Origin: JACNLN01 sp964626495
Lineage (GTDB): Bacteria; Fidelibacterota; Marinisomatia; Marinisomatales; CAZVFT01
Direction of reading: 5' to 3'
NCBI GenBank assembly: GCA_964626495.1
Contig: CAZVFT010000032.1
Location: 1-25,152, forward strand
DNA: 25,152 nt
Part shown: piece after piece, positions 1-7,531 of the stretch
Layout: each line of letters starts with the position of its first letter
Numbering within the stretch: the stretch's first letter is position 1
Made by a program: the position numbers and the translations under genes
Notes under the pieces: generated by a model
Seen by the model: only the letters and a program-made list of their open reading frames with translations
Database searches by the model: none
What the model was told of the DNA's origin: nothing

Positions 1-604
1 AACTTCGGGGAGTTTCAGACCTGTTTCAAAACTTTTACCGGACACTAGTGATTTCTTATGTTAATATTTACCATTTTGGGCGGTTCAGGAAAACCTGCGT
101 AATTAATTTTATCGTATAGGAATTTTTATTTTCTTGTGGTTTCCCGTCGGTGATTCCGCCGGCTGGCGGATCGCCGAGCGGGACATTTGGGCACCAACAT
201 CCACTAACCGACCCGTTCCGGGACCTGTCTTCTCTGTCGATATGAAAGGCAAGTTGGCGACGGATCACGCTGTTGAATTAACTTGAAACTCAAATATTTA
301 TTCAAATATTTTATTAGAAAATCTGTAGATATTCTTCTGCAATCATCACCCTGATATTGTTGGGATAATCTAAAATATTTGCGATTTCATAAACCTGTGG
401 ACTTTCTTTTTATATTTGGAGATAGACTAATTTGATTGAATATTCATGTTATCGTAGATAAATTTATTAATGTGTTTGTTACTTTGAAAAAGTAAATAAC
501 TCGTTCTAATCGAGTCTGGATTACATATCCAAAATAATTTGTGATGTGCATAACATAATTAATAATCAATCTTAGTAATAGGCCAGTTAAGGATAGGGAA
601 TAAA
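1..604. other. gene-free stretch upstream of the alpha/beta hydrolase
   Basis: I see no convincing gene here. The only longer reading frame, antisense at 68-268, is short, has no recognisable motif and runs across a strong hairpin. Bases about 135-265 are clearly richer in G+C than their surroundings and hold the hairpin at 142-183. Bases about 280-604 are very AT-rich, with only a weak inverted repeat near 499-515 that lacks a T-run. The promoter of the hydrolase gene should lie in this AT-rich part, but I cannot place it with confidence. Confidence 0.6.
142..183. repeat. long imperfect palindrome (REP-like hairpin)
   Basis: Reading inward, TCCCG/CGGGA, then CGGTGAT/ATCGCCG, then CCGCC/GGCGG close on a GGCT loop. 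This gives a stem of about 18 base pairs with two single-base bulges and one G-T pair. No T-run follows on either strand, so it does not look like an intrinsic terminator. It sits in a GC-rich island within AT-rich DNA, as repetitive extragenic palindromes often do. No second copy was found in this window, so its repetitive nature is not shown. Confidence 0.5.
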
Positions 605-1468
605 ATGAAATCGGCTAAATATTTTCTTATTGGTATTGCGATTATTTTAATGATCGTTGTTCTGTTTACGCGTGAATCCACCGATAAAATTACACCTGAT
701 ATTGCCTGGGCATCTCTGTTTGTTAATGATTTAGAAGGTTACTATCTGGATATCAATGATATACGGATGTACTATGAGATCCATGGAAGTGGAGAGCCCA
801 TTTTATTGCTTCACAGTGGATTTGCTTTTATTGAGAGCTTTTACAAGCAAATTCCAGCATTTTCTAAACATTTCAGGGTGATTGCCCCAGATCGTCGGGG
901 ACACGGTAGATCCTCGGATTCAGATGTAGGATTGAATTACTCATTACTTGCATCTGATATGAAACAATTACTATCCCACCTACAAATAGATAATGTGAGT
1001 GTTGTTGGTTGGAGAGATGGTGGAAATATTGGAATTCAAATGGCTATTGAATATCCTGATCTTGTTAAAAAATTGATACTAACGGGGTCGAATTTCAATC
1101 CATCAGGATTAACAGAAGAAATTATCAATTTTGCAAAGAGTGACACCCCCAATGATTGGGATAAAGAAGCTTCCAAATGGTATAAACGATTATCCCCAAC
1201 TCCTAATAGATGGCAGGATTTTCGAAGAAAAGTGAAGGAAATGTGGTTAACTCTACCCAATTGGACTCGAAATGATTTAACACAAATTGAGATTCCTACG
1301 ATGATAATTGTTGGTGAAAATGACGTGGTGAAATATGATCATACTCTAACATTACACCAATCTATCCCCAATTCGGATATTTACGTGATTAATGAGGCAA
1401 CCCATTTCGCACCAATTGAAAAGCCCAAAGAATTTAATCGAAAAGTTATCGGTTTTATTAAGTTATAA
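605..1468 (+). CDS. membrane-anchored alpha/beta-fold hydrolase lacking its nucleophile serine
   Basis: The 287-residue protein begins with an uncleaved-looking hydrophobic anchor (residues about 6-22), so the enzyme domain probably faces the periplasm. The fold shows the oxyanion-side motif HGSGEPILLLHSG (60-72), the RRGHGRS strand (97-103), the nucleophile elbow VVGWRDGGN (133-141), an acid loop GEND (237-240) and the terminal histidine region ATHFAPIEKP (His267). In the family the elbow is normally G-x-S-x-G, often GWSDGG. Here the serine position is Arg137 (codon AGA at 1013-1015), one base from a serine codon, while Asp240 and His267 are kept. It may therefore be inactive, a binding protein, or carry a mutation or sequencing error. 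The ATG start follows a weak purine stretch (AGGATAGGG). The substrate is unknown. It stands alone between two gene-poor gaps. Confidence 0.85.
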   Translation: MKSAKYFLIGIAIILMIVVLFTRESTDKITPDIAWASLFVNDLEGYYLDINDIRMYYEIHGSGEPILLLHSGFAFIESFYKQIPAFSKHFRVIAPDRRGHGRSSDSDVGLNYSLLASDMKQLLSHLQIDNVSVVGWRDGGNIGIQMAIEYPDLVKKLILTGSNFNPSGLTEEIINFAKSDTPNDWDKEASKWYKRLSPTPNRWQDFRRKVKEMWLTLPNWTRNDLTQIEIPTMIIVGENDVVKYDHTLTLHQSIPNSDIYVINEATHFAPIEKPKEFNRKVIGFIKL

Positions 1469-1473
1469 TCAAA

Positions 1474-1880
1474 TTAACCTCATTAATTCATTAACCGCAA
1501 AGTTAGCGAAGTTACACGAATGATATTAAACCATTTTCGAATAAAATTAATAATTTCAATCCTAAAATAATATAGCATGGTAATTATTCACCACAGAGGA
1601 CACAGAGAAACACAAAGTATTGATATTATGGCAGTTATAACATATTGTTGTTTTAAAATTACGAAAAGTATTTTTTATGACCAATTTCTGTAACCTTCGT
1701 AATATTAGTGTTTATCCTGTTGAATGGCGAAGCTAAATCTCCGATTTATTCCACAGGGTTTATTCGTGTAATTCGTGGACTGATGAATTAATTAGGATAG
1801 GATGATATGTTTCCGCTAACCATATTATTATCAATACTTAGAGTTAGTTCGCGCTCTTAGTGGCAAATAATTCAAACTAA
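1474..1880. repeat. inverted-end noncoding repeat, copy A (composite)
   Basis: This gap of 430 bases between the hydrolase and the TPR gene has no gene. It starts six bases after the hydrolase stop with TTAACCTCATTAATTCAT, then a purine-rich CCGCAAAG..GCGAAG..CACGAA series. Its inverted counterpart (1761-1800) reads TATCCTAATTAATTCATC on the other strand, then CCACGAATTACACGAA. A second pair of ends is nested: ATTATTCACCACAGAG at about 1583-1598, and 1856-1880, whose complement reads GAATTATTTGCCACTAAG. The piece therefore looks like two overlapping units. The same end consensus recurs at 4505-4790 and 7275-7512. There is no coding content, so it resembles a MITE-like or REP-like element, but no flanking target duplication is evident. 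Confidence 0.6.
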
Positions 1881-1898
1881 TAATAAATAGGAATAGTG

Positions 1899-2582
1899 AT
1901 GTTGAGACCAAAGAAAAAATTCACAAAGAAAGAGATCAAACATGATCCTCTATTAGAAACGCTTTATCAGATAAATCAGTATTATGAAGCCAATAAAAGA
2001 AGGCTCATTACATTTATAGGAATAGTAATTGCAGTTGTGGTAGTAGTCTGGGTTGGAATAAAATTGAAGATAACATCAGAACATGATGCATCCAGGATGC
2101 TTGGAAAGGCACTTATCAGTATTCAAATTGAGGAATTTGAAGAAGCCAGGCAGCAACTTGAACCGATACTCTCAGAATATCCAAACACATCTGATGGTTC
2201 AGAAGTATTATTCTATCTCGGTTTAATTTCTCTGGAACAAGAAGATTTTATTCGAGCGAGACAATATTTTAGTGACTATCTAAACAGTGCGGATAACCCG
2301 GATCTTGAATGTGGCGTTCTCAGTAAAATTGCCTATACTTACGAAAAAGATGGTGATTATTCAATGGCGGCGGAGTATTATGAACAGGCATCTGAAATAT
2401 GTGAAGGAACCTATCAGAGACGGAGCAATGTATTGAATTCAATCTTAAATTATGTGAAAGTGGGAGAGTTCAATAAAGCCAATGTTAAGGTCCATGAATT
2501 ATCAGGGGAAGAAAACCTTCCTCGGGATATGCAAGGTGCGATCGATGAGATAAGAGGGAGAATACAGATACTAACAGATTGA
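1899..2582 (+). CDS. TPR-repeat protein with one membrane segment
   Basis: The protein has 227 residues. A basic cytoplasmic N-terminus (MLRPKKKFTKKEIK) leads to a single hydrophobic segment at about 36-54. TPR-like helical pairs cover residues about 64-200, for example EEFEEARQQLEPILSEYP, EDFIRARQYFSDYLNSA and GDYSMAAEYYEQASEI. The layout of a short inside tail, one membrane helix and an outside TPR domain resembles YfgM-like ancillary proteins of the periplasmic folding or Sec machinery. That likeness is topological only, and the function is not known. I chose the ATG at 1899, seven bases after an AGGA box; a GTG three bases upstream would add one residue. The gene follows repeat copy A and precedes the rimP leader hairpin. 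Confidence 0.8.
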   Translation: MLRPKKKFTKKEIKHDPLLETLYQINQYYEANKRRLITFIGIVIAVVVVVWVGIKLKITSEHDASRMLGKALISIQIEEFEEARQQLEPILSEYPNTSDGSEVLFYLGLISLEQEDFIRARQYFSDYLNSADNPDLECGVLSKIAYTYEKDGDYSMAAEYYEQASEICEGTYQRRSNVLNSILNYVKVGEFNKANVKVHELSGEENLPRDMQGAIDEIRGRIQILTD

Positions 2583-2689
2583 TATATAGTTGATGAAAAC
2601 AAGGGATTGTGAATAATGTAGATATTGAATAAAATATTCGGAAATTACTTTGGATAATTCTTGATTTCCGAGTAAATTTTTGGTCGCTG

Positions 2690-2715
2690 AGGTGGGTTGA
2701 CAGACCCACTTTTTT
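2690..2715 (+). promoter_or_regulatory. hairpin plus T-run before rimP: candidate rimP leader attenuator or terminator
   Basis: GTGGGT (2692-2697) pairs with ACCCAC (2704-2709) around a six-base loop, directly followed by six T residues (2710-2715). It lies 108 bases after the TPR stop and only 21 bases before the rimP ATG. Intrinsic-terminator hairpins just upstream of rimP are a known class of leader (rimP leader), thought to attenuate the nusA operon. A promoter-like stretch TTGATTTCCGAGTAAATTTTTGG lies just upstream (about 2661-2683), which would give a very short leader starting near the hairpin. The alternative is a plain terminator for the TPR gene. Confidence 0.55.
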
Positions 2716-2735
2716 GTAAATTAGACGTTTTTACG

Positions 2736-3176
2736 ATGGTAAATCGTATGATAATTGAAGAAATAATAAAAGATATTGTAAAGAATTTTGGTGCTATTCT
2801 TATGGAATGTAAAATCCCTGATAATCGAGGGAGATCATTAAAAGTGATTGTTGATACAGTAGAAGGAATCTCGTTGGATCAAATTACTGAATTGAGTAAG
2901 GTTATCCAGAAGTCGAAGAGATTGAATGAATTGATTTCTGATAATTTCTCTCTTGAAGTTACCTCTCCCGGGTTGAATTATCCAATGACGGAGTGGTTTC
3001 AGTATCAACGTAATGTTAATCGTAAAATGAGAATATTTCATACTATCCAGGAATTACCGAATCCGATGGAGGGAGTTTTAAAATATTTTGAGAATGATTT
3101 CCTTGAGATTGAATCTGATAATAACACGTATGAAATACCATTTGAAAAAATTGAATATGGAAAAATTTTGCTTTAA
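2736..3176 (+). CDS. rimP: ribosome maturation factor RimP
   Basis: RimP assists assembly of the 30S subunit in the cytoplasm and is normally the first gene of the nusA-infB operon, as here. The protein has 146 residues, close to the family norm of about 150. The N-terminal domain shows RSLKVIVDTVEGISLDQITELSKVI (about 33-57, matching the family's L-x-V-x-I-D plus G-V-x-L-D-x-x pattern) and SLEVTSPGLNYPM (about 72-84, family S-L-E-V-S-S-P-G-L-x-x-P). A small SH3-like C-terminal domain follows. I chose the ATG at 2736; the ATG at 2748 is possible, and a TTG at 2697 is rejected because it lies inside the leader hairpin. No Shine-Dalgarno box is visible. The gene ends 24 bases before nusA. Confidence 0.9.
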   Translation: MVNRMIIEEIIKDIVKNFGAILMECKIPDNRGRSLKVIVDTVEGISLDQITELSKVIQKSKRLNELISDNFSLEVTSPGLNYPMTEWFQYQRNVNRKMRIFHTIQELPNPMEGVLKYFENDFLEIESDNNTYEIPFEKIEYGKILL

Positions 3177-3200
3177 TAGATATATGAGTAGGAGGTTAAA

Positions 3201-4508
3201 TTGAGAAGTCAAGAATTGATAGAGAGTTTCTCCAGCATTGCGAGAGAAAAAAATATTGATCGAACTGAATTAGGGACAATCATAGAAAACCTCTTTTTAT
3301 CTTTAGTTGAAAAACAATATGGGGATTCCCTGAATTGCAGCGTTATTGTCAATATTGATAAGGGAGAAATTGAAATTTATCAGGAAAAAACAGTAGTCGA
3401 GGAAGTAAATGATCCTGTGCATGAGATTGAGCTTGAAAAGGCGTTAAAGGTGGAACCTGATCTGGAATTAGGAGATCCATTTATTGAACTTATTGATCCA
3501 CTCCGGTTTGGGCGAAGATTAGTTTCTGCGGCAAAACAACTGCTGGCTCAGAAAATTCGTGATATTGAAAGACAAAATGTGTATGAGGAATATCTAAATC
3601 GTGTTAATGAGATTGTTATTGGCGATGTAAGACAAATTCACCGGGATAATGTGTATGTGTATATTGATCAATGTGAGCTTAGAATGTCCAAAGAGGAACA
3701 GATTGAATTGGAACATTATCGACGAGGTGATACCATCCATGCTCTTGTAAAATCTGTGACAATGACTCCAAAGGGTCCCGAAATTGTCATATCAAGGAGT
3801 GATAATCAATTTTTATACAAACTATTTGAGATGGAAGTCCCAGAGATTGAGGATGGCATTATTGAGATTCTTTCTATAGCTCGGTCTCCAGGGGATCGAG
3901 CAAAGATAATTGTGAAATCATCCGACAAACGAATTGATGCCGTTGGAGCTTGTGTTGGTATGCGGGGTAGCCGTATTCAAGCTATTGTTCGTGAGTTAAA
4001 TGGTGAAAAAATTGATGTCATTAATTATAGTACCCAGCCGGAGGTGTTGGTTTCTCGAGCGTTAGCTCCGTCAAAACCCATTGATTTGTATATTGACGAC
4101 GAAAAAAAATATTGTCTTGCAGTCTTCGATGATGAAGATATTGAATCAGCAGTGGGGAAAAATTACCAAAATGTTAATTTGGCATCGGAGGTAACAAAAT
4201 ATACAATTGACGTAGTTAAGAAATCCGAGTATGCAGCTGACAAAGAGGCTGGGAAACCGATCTCTCTTGAACAGGTTACAGGTATTACTCCCAGAATATT
4301 GGAGATACTTGGCGAATCACATATTCACACAGTTCAGGATCTTATGAATTCGCCGAGAGATGCTATCTTAGATATAAAAGGAATTGGTGATAAAACTCTT
4401 GATAAATTGGTTGAAAAGATTGATACTTATATGGAAACCTTACAGGAAAGAGAAACTGAGCAGGAGGAATCCTCAAACGAAATAAGTATAAGTGACGAAG
4501 TGAAATAA
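3201..4508 (+). CDS. nusA: transcription termination/antitermination factor NusA
   Basis: NusA binds RNA polymerase and nascent RNA and controls pausing, termination and antitermination. The 435-residue protein has the usual order: an N-terminal polymerase-binding domain (about 1-125), an S1 domain (about 130-200), KH1 with VGACVGMRGSRIQAIVREL and GEKIDVI (about 245-280), and KH2 (about 290-345). One helix-hairpin-helix region follows (about 355-408, ITPRILEILGES..ILDIKGIGDKTLDKL), then an acidic tail. The start is TTG, supported by a strong AGGAGG box (3190-3195) five bases upstream. The stop codon TAA (4506-4508) is part of the end motif of repeat copy B, so the repeat begins exactly where nusA ends. 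Confidence 0.96.
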   Translation: MRSQELIESFSSIAREKNIDRTELGTIIENLFLSLVEKQYGDSLNCSVIVNIDKGEIEIYQEKTVVEEVNDPVHEIELEKALKVEPDLELGDPFIELIDPLRFGRRLVSAAKQLLAQKIRDIERQNVYEEYLNRVNEIVIGDVRQIHRDNVYVYIDQCELRMSKEEQIELEHYRRGDTIHALVKSVTMTPKGPEIVISRSDNQFLYKLFEMEVPEIEDGIIEILSIARSPGDRAKIIVKSSDKRIDAVGACVGMRGSRIQAIVRELNGEKIDVINYSTQPEVLVSRALAPSKPIDLYIDDEKKYCLAVFDDEDIESAVGKNYQNVNLASEVTKYTIDVVKKSEYAADKEAGKPISLEQVTGITPRILEILGESHIHTVQDLMNSPRDAILDIKGIGDKTLDKLVEKIDTYMETLQERETEQEESSNEISISDEVK

Positions 4509-4790
4509 CCTCATTAATTAATCAGGGCCGAGGCCCACGAAGATCGCGAAGTTTCACGCCCACCCCACCTAATCGTTGGTGGCGGGCCCGTCTACCTCGG
4601 GCAGGCAGGAAGAAAAAAGATAAAATGATGTTAAAAATAACGTTACAAAAAATATTTATGATATCCATTGTAACTCTCTTGTTATCAGTGTCTTGTGAAT
4701 TTTGTGCCTTTTGCCTGCCCTGCCCGCCTGACATCTTTCGGGTAGGTAGGGAAGTATGACCGTATCGGGGTGGCGAATAATTCAGGATAA
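4505..4790. repeat. inverted-end noncoding repeat, copy B, between nusA and infB
   Basis: The left end overlaps the nusA stop (TAACCTCATTAATTAATCAG) and continues with GGGCCGAGGCCC, itself a small hairpin, and a CCACGAAG..GCGAAG..CACG series. The right end (4767-4790), read on the other strand, is TTATCCTGAATTATTCGCCAC, the same end motif as copies A and C. Inside, CGGGCAGGCAGG (4598-4609) can pair with CCTGCCCTGCCCG (4714-4726) across about 100 AT-rich bases, and TCTACC faces GGTAGG (4740-4749). There is no coding content. It fills almost the whole gap of 337 bases before infB and must be transcribed with the operon unless infB has its own promoter. Confidence 0.65.
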
Positions 4791-4845
4791 GTAGAGATAG
4801 AAATTTGATTATTATGAACAATAAGAAAGAAGATTGAGGATATCA

Positions 4846-7263
4846 TTGGCTGAAACAGTAACAAAAAAGAAAAGAATTTTTCAGATTGCAAAAGAGCTTA
4901 ATATCTCTCACACAGAGATTATTGAACTTTTGATGGCAAACGGAATCAAAGTTAACAGTCATATGAGTCCCGTTGATGATGTGGCTTATCAGTTAATTAT
5001 TGAAGAATTTGAAAAGGAGCGAAAGTCAGTTGATAGATATCGGAAAGAAAAAATTCGTAAGGTGATTCACGGACGTCGCTTCCAATCGAGTCAAGAAAAG
5101 AAACAATTTACTATTTTAATGCCTGAGGAGCAGAGGAAGCTTGAGGAGAAAGAACGTAAGGAAGCTGAGGAAATAAAAAAACTTAAGGAGAAAGAGAAGG
5201 CAAAGAAAAAAGCTGAGGAAAAGAAAGCTAAAAAGGCAGCCAAAGAGAAAGAAAAAGAGAAGAAAAAAGCAAAACCAAAGAAACTAAAACTGAGGAAAGT
5301 GGATCTTTCAGAGATTGCAGCAAAAATTGACTCAACTCGACCAAGACCTAAAAAAGAAGTTGAGAAGGAAAAACTTGAGCCTAAAGAGAAAATATCAATT
5401 GATACCACCATTCGGAAAACGTTAGCCCAGATGGATACTAAAACCAAGAAAAAGAAATATAAGAGGGCTAAAATTGAAAGGGAAACATCAGTCGAAGCTG
5501 AAGAAAAGGTTATAAAGGTTCAAGATTTTATGAGTGTTCAAGAATTAGCAAGTCTTTTGGATTTAAACCCCACTGATGTGATCACAAAATGCTTTGAGAT
5601 TGGTGAAACAGTAACAATGAACCAACGCCTTGATATTGATACAATTAGCCTGATCGTTGATGAATTTGGGTTTCGCGCTGAGCAGGTAGAGGAAATGGGT
5701 GAAGATATCTTTTCACTGGAGGATACGGAAGAGGATATTGAAAAGGCAGTCCCAAGGGCTCCTGTGGTTACTATTATGGGGCATGTTGATCATGGTAAAA
5801 CGACGCTTCTTGATTACATCCAAAACAGTAACATTGTAGCTGGAGAATCTGGAGGTATTACACAGCAAATCGGGGCGTACGAAGTTCAATTGGAAGATGA
5901 AAAAAGTGTTACATTTATTGATACTCCTGGTCACGAAGCATTTACTGCGATGCGCGCTCGAGGGGCACAAGTGACAGATGTTGTGATTTTGATCGTTGCT
6001 GCTGATGATGGGGTAAAACCACAGACGATTGAAGCAATAGACCATGCCAACGCAGCAAAGGTACCCATAGTAGTAGCAGTTAACAAAATTGATAAAGTCA
6101 ATGCTGATCCTGAACGGGTACTTCGTGAATTGTCTGATCAGGGTATTCTTGTGGAAGAATGGGGTGGGAAATACCAAAGTAAAGAGATTTCCGCAAAAAC
6201 AGGTAAAGGTATTGATGATTTACTTGAACTCCTTGCTTTAGAAACAGAAATACTTGAACTAAAAGCAAATCCCAGTACAGTAGCGAAGGGAACTGTGATA
6301 GATTCGAGATTGGATAAAGGGCACGGTGCAATTGGTACAGTATTGATACAGAAAGGAACTTTAAATATTGGGGATACATTTGTTTGTGGAAATACTTTTG
6401 GGAAGGTTCGAGCTTTGTTGAATGAACGTGGTCTACGGGAGAAGTCAGCTAAACCTTCCAATCCAATTCAGGTGCTTGGTTTTGAAAATCCAGCCCAGGC
6501 TGGGGATCTTTTTACTGTTATTTCTGACGAGAAAAAAGCCAAACGAATTGCCGATGACCGAGCTCGAATCCACAGAGAAATTGAACGACAGAGAGTCAGC
6601 ACCAAATCTCTTGATCAATTTTCTAAGGAAGTCCGTGAGGGATTGGTGAAAACCCTGCCTATGATTATTAAAGCCGATGTGGATGGATCGATTGAAGCTC
6701 TTGTAGATGCCTTTTCAAATATCCGAAGTGAAGAGGTAAAAATTGATGTCATTCACACAGGTGTGGGGATGATCTCAGAATCTGATGTGCTTTTAGCTTC
6801 TGCTTCGGAAGCGATAATTATTGGCTTTAGTGTAAAAACGAATTCTAATGCTAAATTACTTGCTAAAAATGAAGGTATAGAGATTCGCCTATACGACGTG
6901 ATATATGATGTTGTTAATGAGATTAAAATGGCACTTGAAGGTCTTCTTGAACCTGAAGTTGTTGAAGAAACACTTGGTAGAGCTGAAGTTCAAACAGTAT
7001 TTAAAATCTCCAAGCTGGGATTCATTGCTGGAAGTCAGGTGATTGAAGGAAAAATTAATCGTAATGATAAAGCGAGGGTAATCAGAGACGATGAAGTAAT
7101 TTATGAAGGTACTATTACATCATTAAAAAGATATAAGGAAGATATTAAGGAAGTAAAGGAAGGGAAAGAATGCGGAATCGGTATTGATAACGTTGATAAA
7201 TTTCAAGAGGGTGATATCATTATAACGTATGCTGAGAAAAAAATAAAGCAAACCCTCTCCTAG
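4846..7263 (+). CDS. infB: translation initiation factor IF-2
   Basis: IF-2 is the GTPase that brings initiator tRNA to the 30S subunit and promotes subunit joining. The 805-residue protein has a first IF2_N domain (about 8-55), a very Lys/Glu-rich linker (about 65-215, probably a long charged helix), a second IF2_N domain (about 222-278) and the GTPase domain. The GTPase shows G1 GHVDHGKT (312-319), G2 GGITQQIGA, G3 DTPGHEAF, G4 NKID and G5 SAK. The usual C-terminal domains follow and end near the stop. I chose TTG at 4846, with a GAGG box (4836-4839) six bases upstream; an in-frame TTG at 4834 overlaps that box and would add four residues. It is separated from nusA by repeat copy B and from rbfA by copy C. 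Confidence 0.96.
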   Translation: MAETVTKKKRIFQIAKELNISHTEIIELLMANGIKVNSHMSPVDDVAYQLIIEEFEKERKSVDRYRKEKIRKVIHGRRFQSSQEKKQFTILMPEEQRKLEEKERKEAEEIKKLKEKEKAKKKAEEKKAKKAAKEKEKEKKKAKPKKLKLRKVDLSEIAAKIDSTRPRPKKEVEKEKLEPKEKISIDTTIRKTLAQMDTKTKKKKYKRAKIERETSVEAEEKVIKVQDFMSVQELASLLDLNPTDVITKCFEIGETVTMNQRLDIDTISLIVDEFGFRAEQVEEMGEDIFSLEDTEEDIEKAVPRAPVVTIMGHVDHGKTTLLDYIQNSNIVAGESGGITQQIGAYEVQLEDEKSVTFIDTPGHEAFTAMRARGAQVTDVVILIVAADDGVKPQTIEAIDHANAAKVPIVVAVNKIDKVNADPERVLRELSDQGILVEEWGGKYQSKEISAKTGKGIDDLLELLALETEILELKANPSTVAKGTVIDSRLDKGHGAIGTVLIQKGTLNIGDTFVCGNTFGKVRALLNERGLREKSAKPSNPIQVLGFENPAQAGDLFTVISDEKKAKRIADDRARIHREIERQRVSTKSLDQFSKEVREGLVKTLPMIIKADVDGSIEALVDAFSNIRSEEVKIDVIHTGVGMISESDVLLASASEAIIIGFSVKTNSNAKLLAKNEGIEIRLYDVIYDVVNEIKMALEGLLEPEVVEETLGRAEVQTVFKISKLGFIAGSQVIEGKINRNDKARVIRDDEVIYEGTITSLKRYKEDIKEVKEGKECGIGIDNVDKFQEGDIIITYAEKKIKQTLS

Positions 7264-7274
7264 TTTTGTATTCT

Positions 7275-7512
7275 TTAACCTGAAAAATTCACCACAAAGA
7301 CACAAAGACTCGAAGAAGTATTTAAATAAAAGAAGATAAGGATAAATGGGATTATGAAATTTATGAAGAAAAAATGACAAATCGTTTTTCCTATAAAACC
7401 ATTCATATTAATCCTTTGTGTCTTAGTGCCTTCGTGGGCCTCGGCCCTGGGCATCCCGCCACGGGGAGTCCGTAGCCTCCTATGGCGAGCCCTGATGAAT
7501 AGATCAGGTTAA
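7275..7512. repeat. inverted-end noncoding repeat, copy C, between infB and rbfA
   Basis: The left end begins 12 bases after the infB stop: TTAACCTGAAAAATTCACC, then ACAAAGACACAAAGACTCGAAG. The right end on the other strand reads TTAACCTGATCTATTCATC, then, after a GC-rich insert (about 7440-7492), CCACGAAGGCACTAAGACAC. Both ends therefore share the same motif in opposite orientation. Bases 7430-7449 are an exact inverted match of 20 bases to 4523-4542 in copy B (core GGGCCGAGGCCCACGAAG). There is no coding content. The element ends 19 bases before the rbfA start and fills the whole gap inside an otherwise tight operon. Confidence 0.65.
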
Positions 7513-7531
7513 AATAATTAGTTGTACAATA

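Noticed and set aside
30..60. ACCGGACACTAGTG near the window start as an insertion-sequence end
   Set aside because: It looks like the sort of sequence found at some element ends, but there is no partner end and no transposase in the window.
68..268. Antisense reading frame of 66 codons in the first gap
   Set aside because: It has no recognisable motif, crosses a long hairpin and shows no ribosome-binding site.
2697..2735. TTG at 2697 as the rimP start
   Set aside because: It lies within the leader hairpin and adds 13 residues not typical of RimP; the ATG at 2736 is more likely.
4522..4891. Two antisense frames across the nusA-infB gap
   Set aside because: They lie over repeat copy B and the infB start, have low-complexity composition and are explained by the repeat.
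5091..5447. Antisense frame rich in Phe and Ser inside infB
   Set aside because: It is the complement of the Lys/Glu-rich linker of IF-2 and shows only its codon bias.
6422..6649. Same-strand alternative frame of 75 codons inside infB
   Set aside because: It is fully contained in the well-supported IF-2 frame and has no motif of its own.
7282..7316. CACAAAGACACAAAGA tandem pattern as a CRISPR array
   Set aside because: The units are about 9 bases, not 23-47, with no unique spacers, and no cas genes are present.
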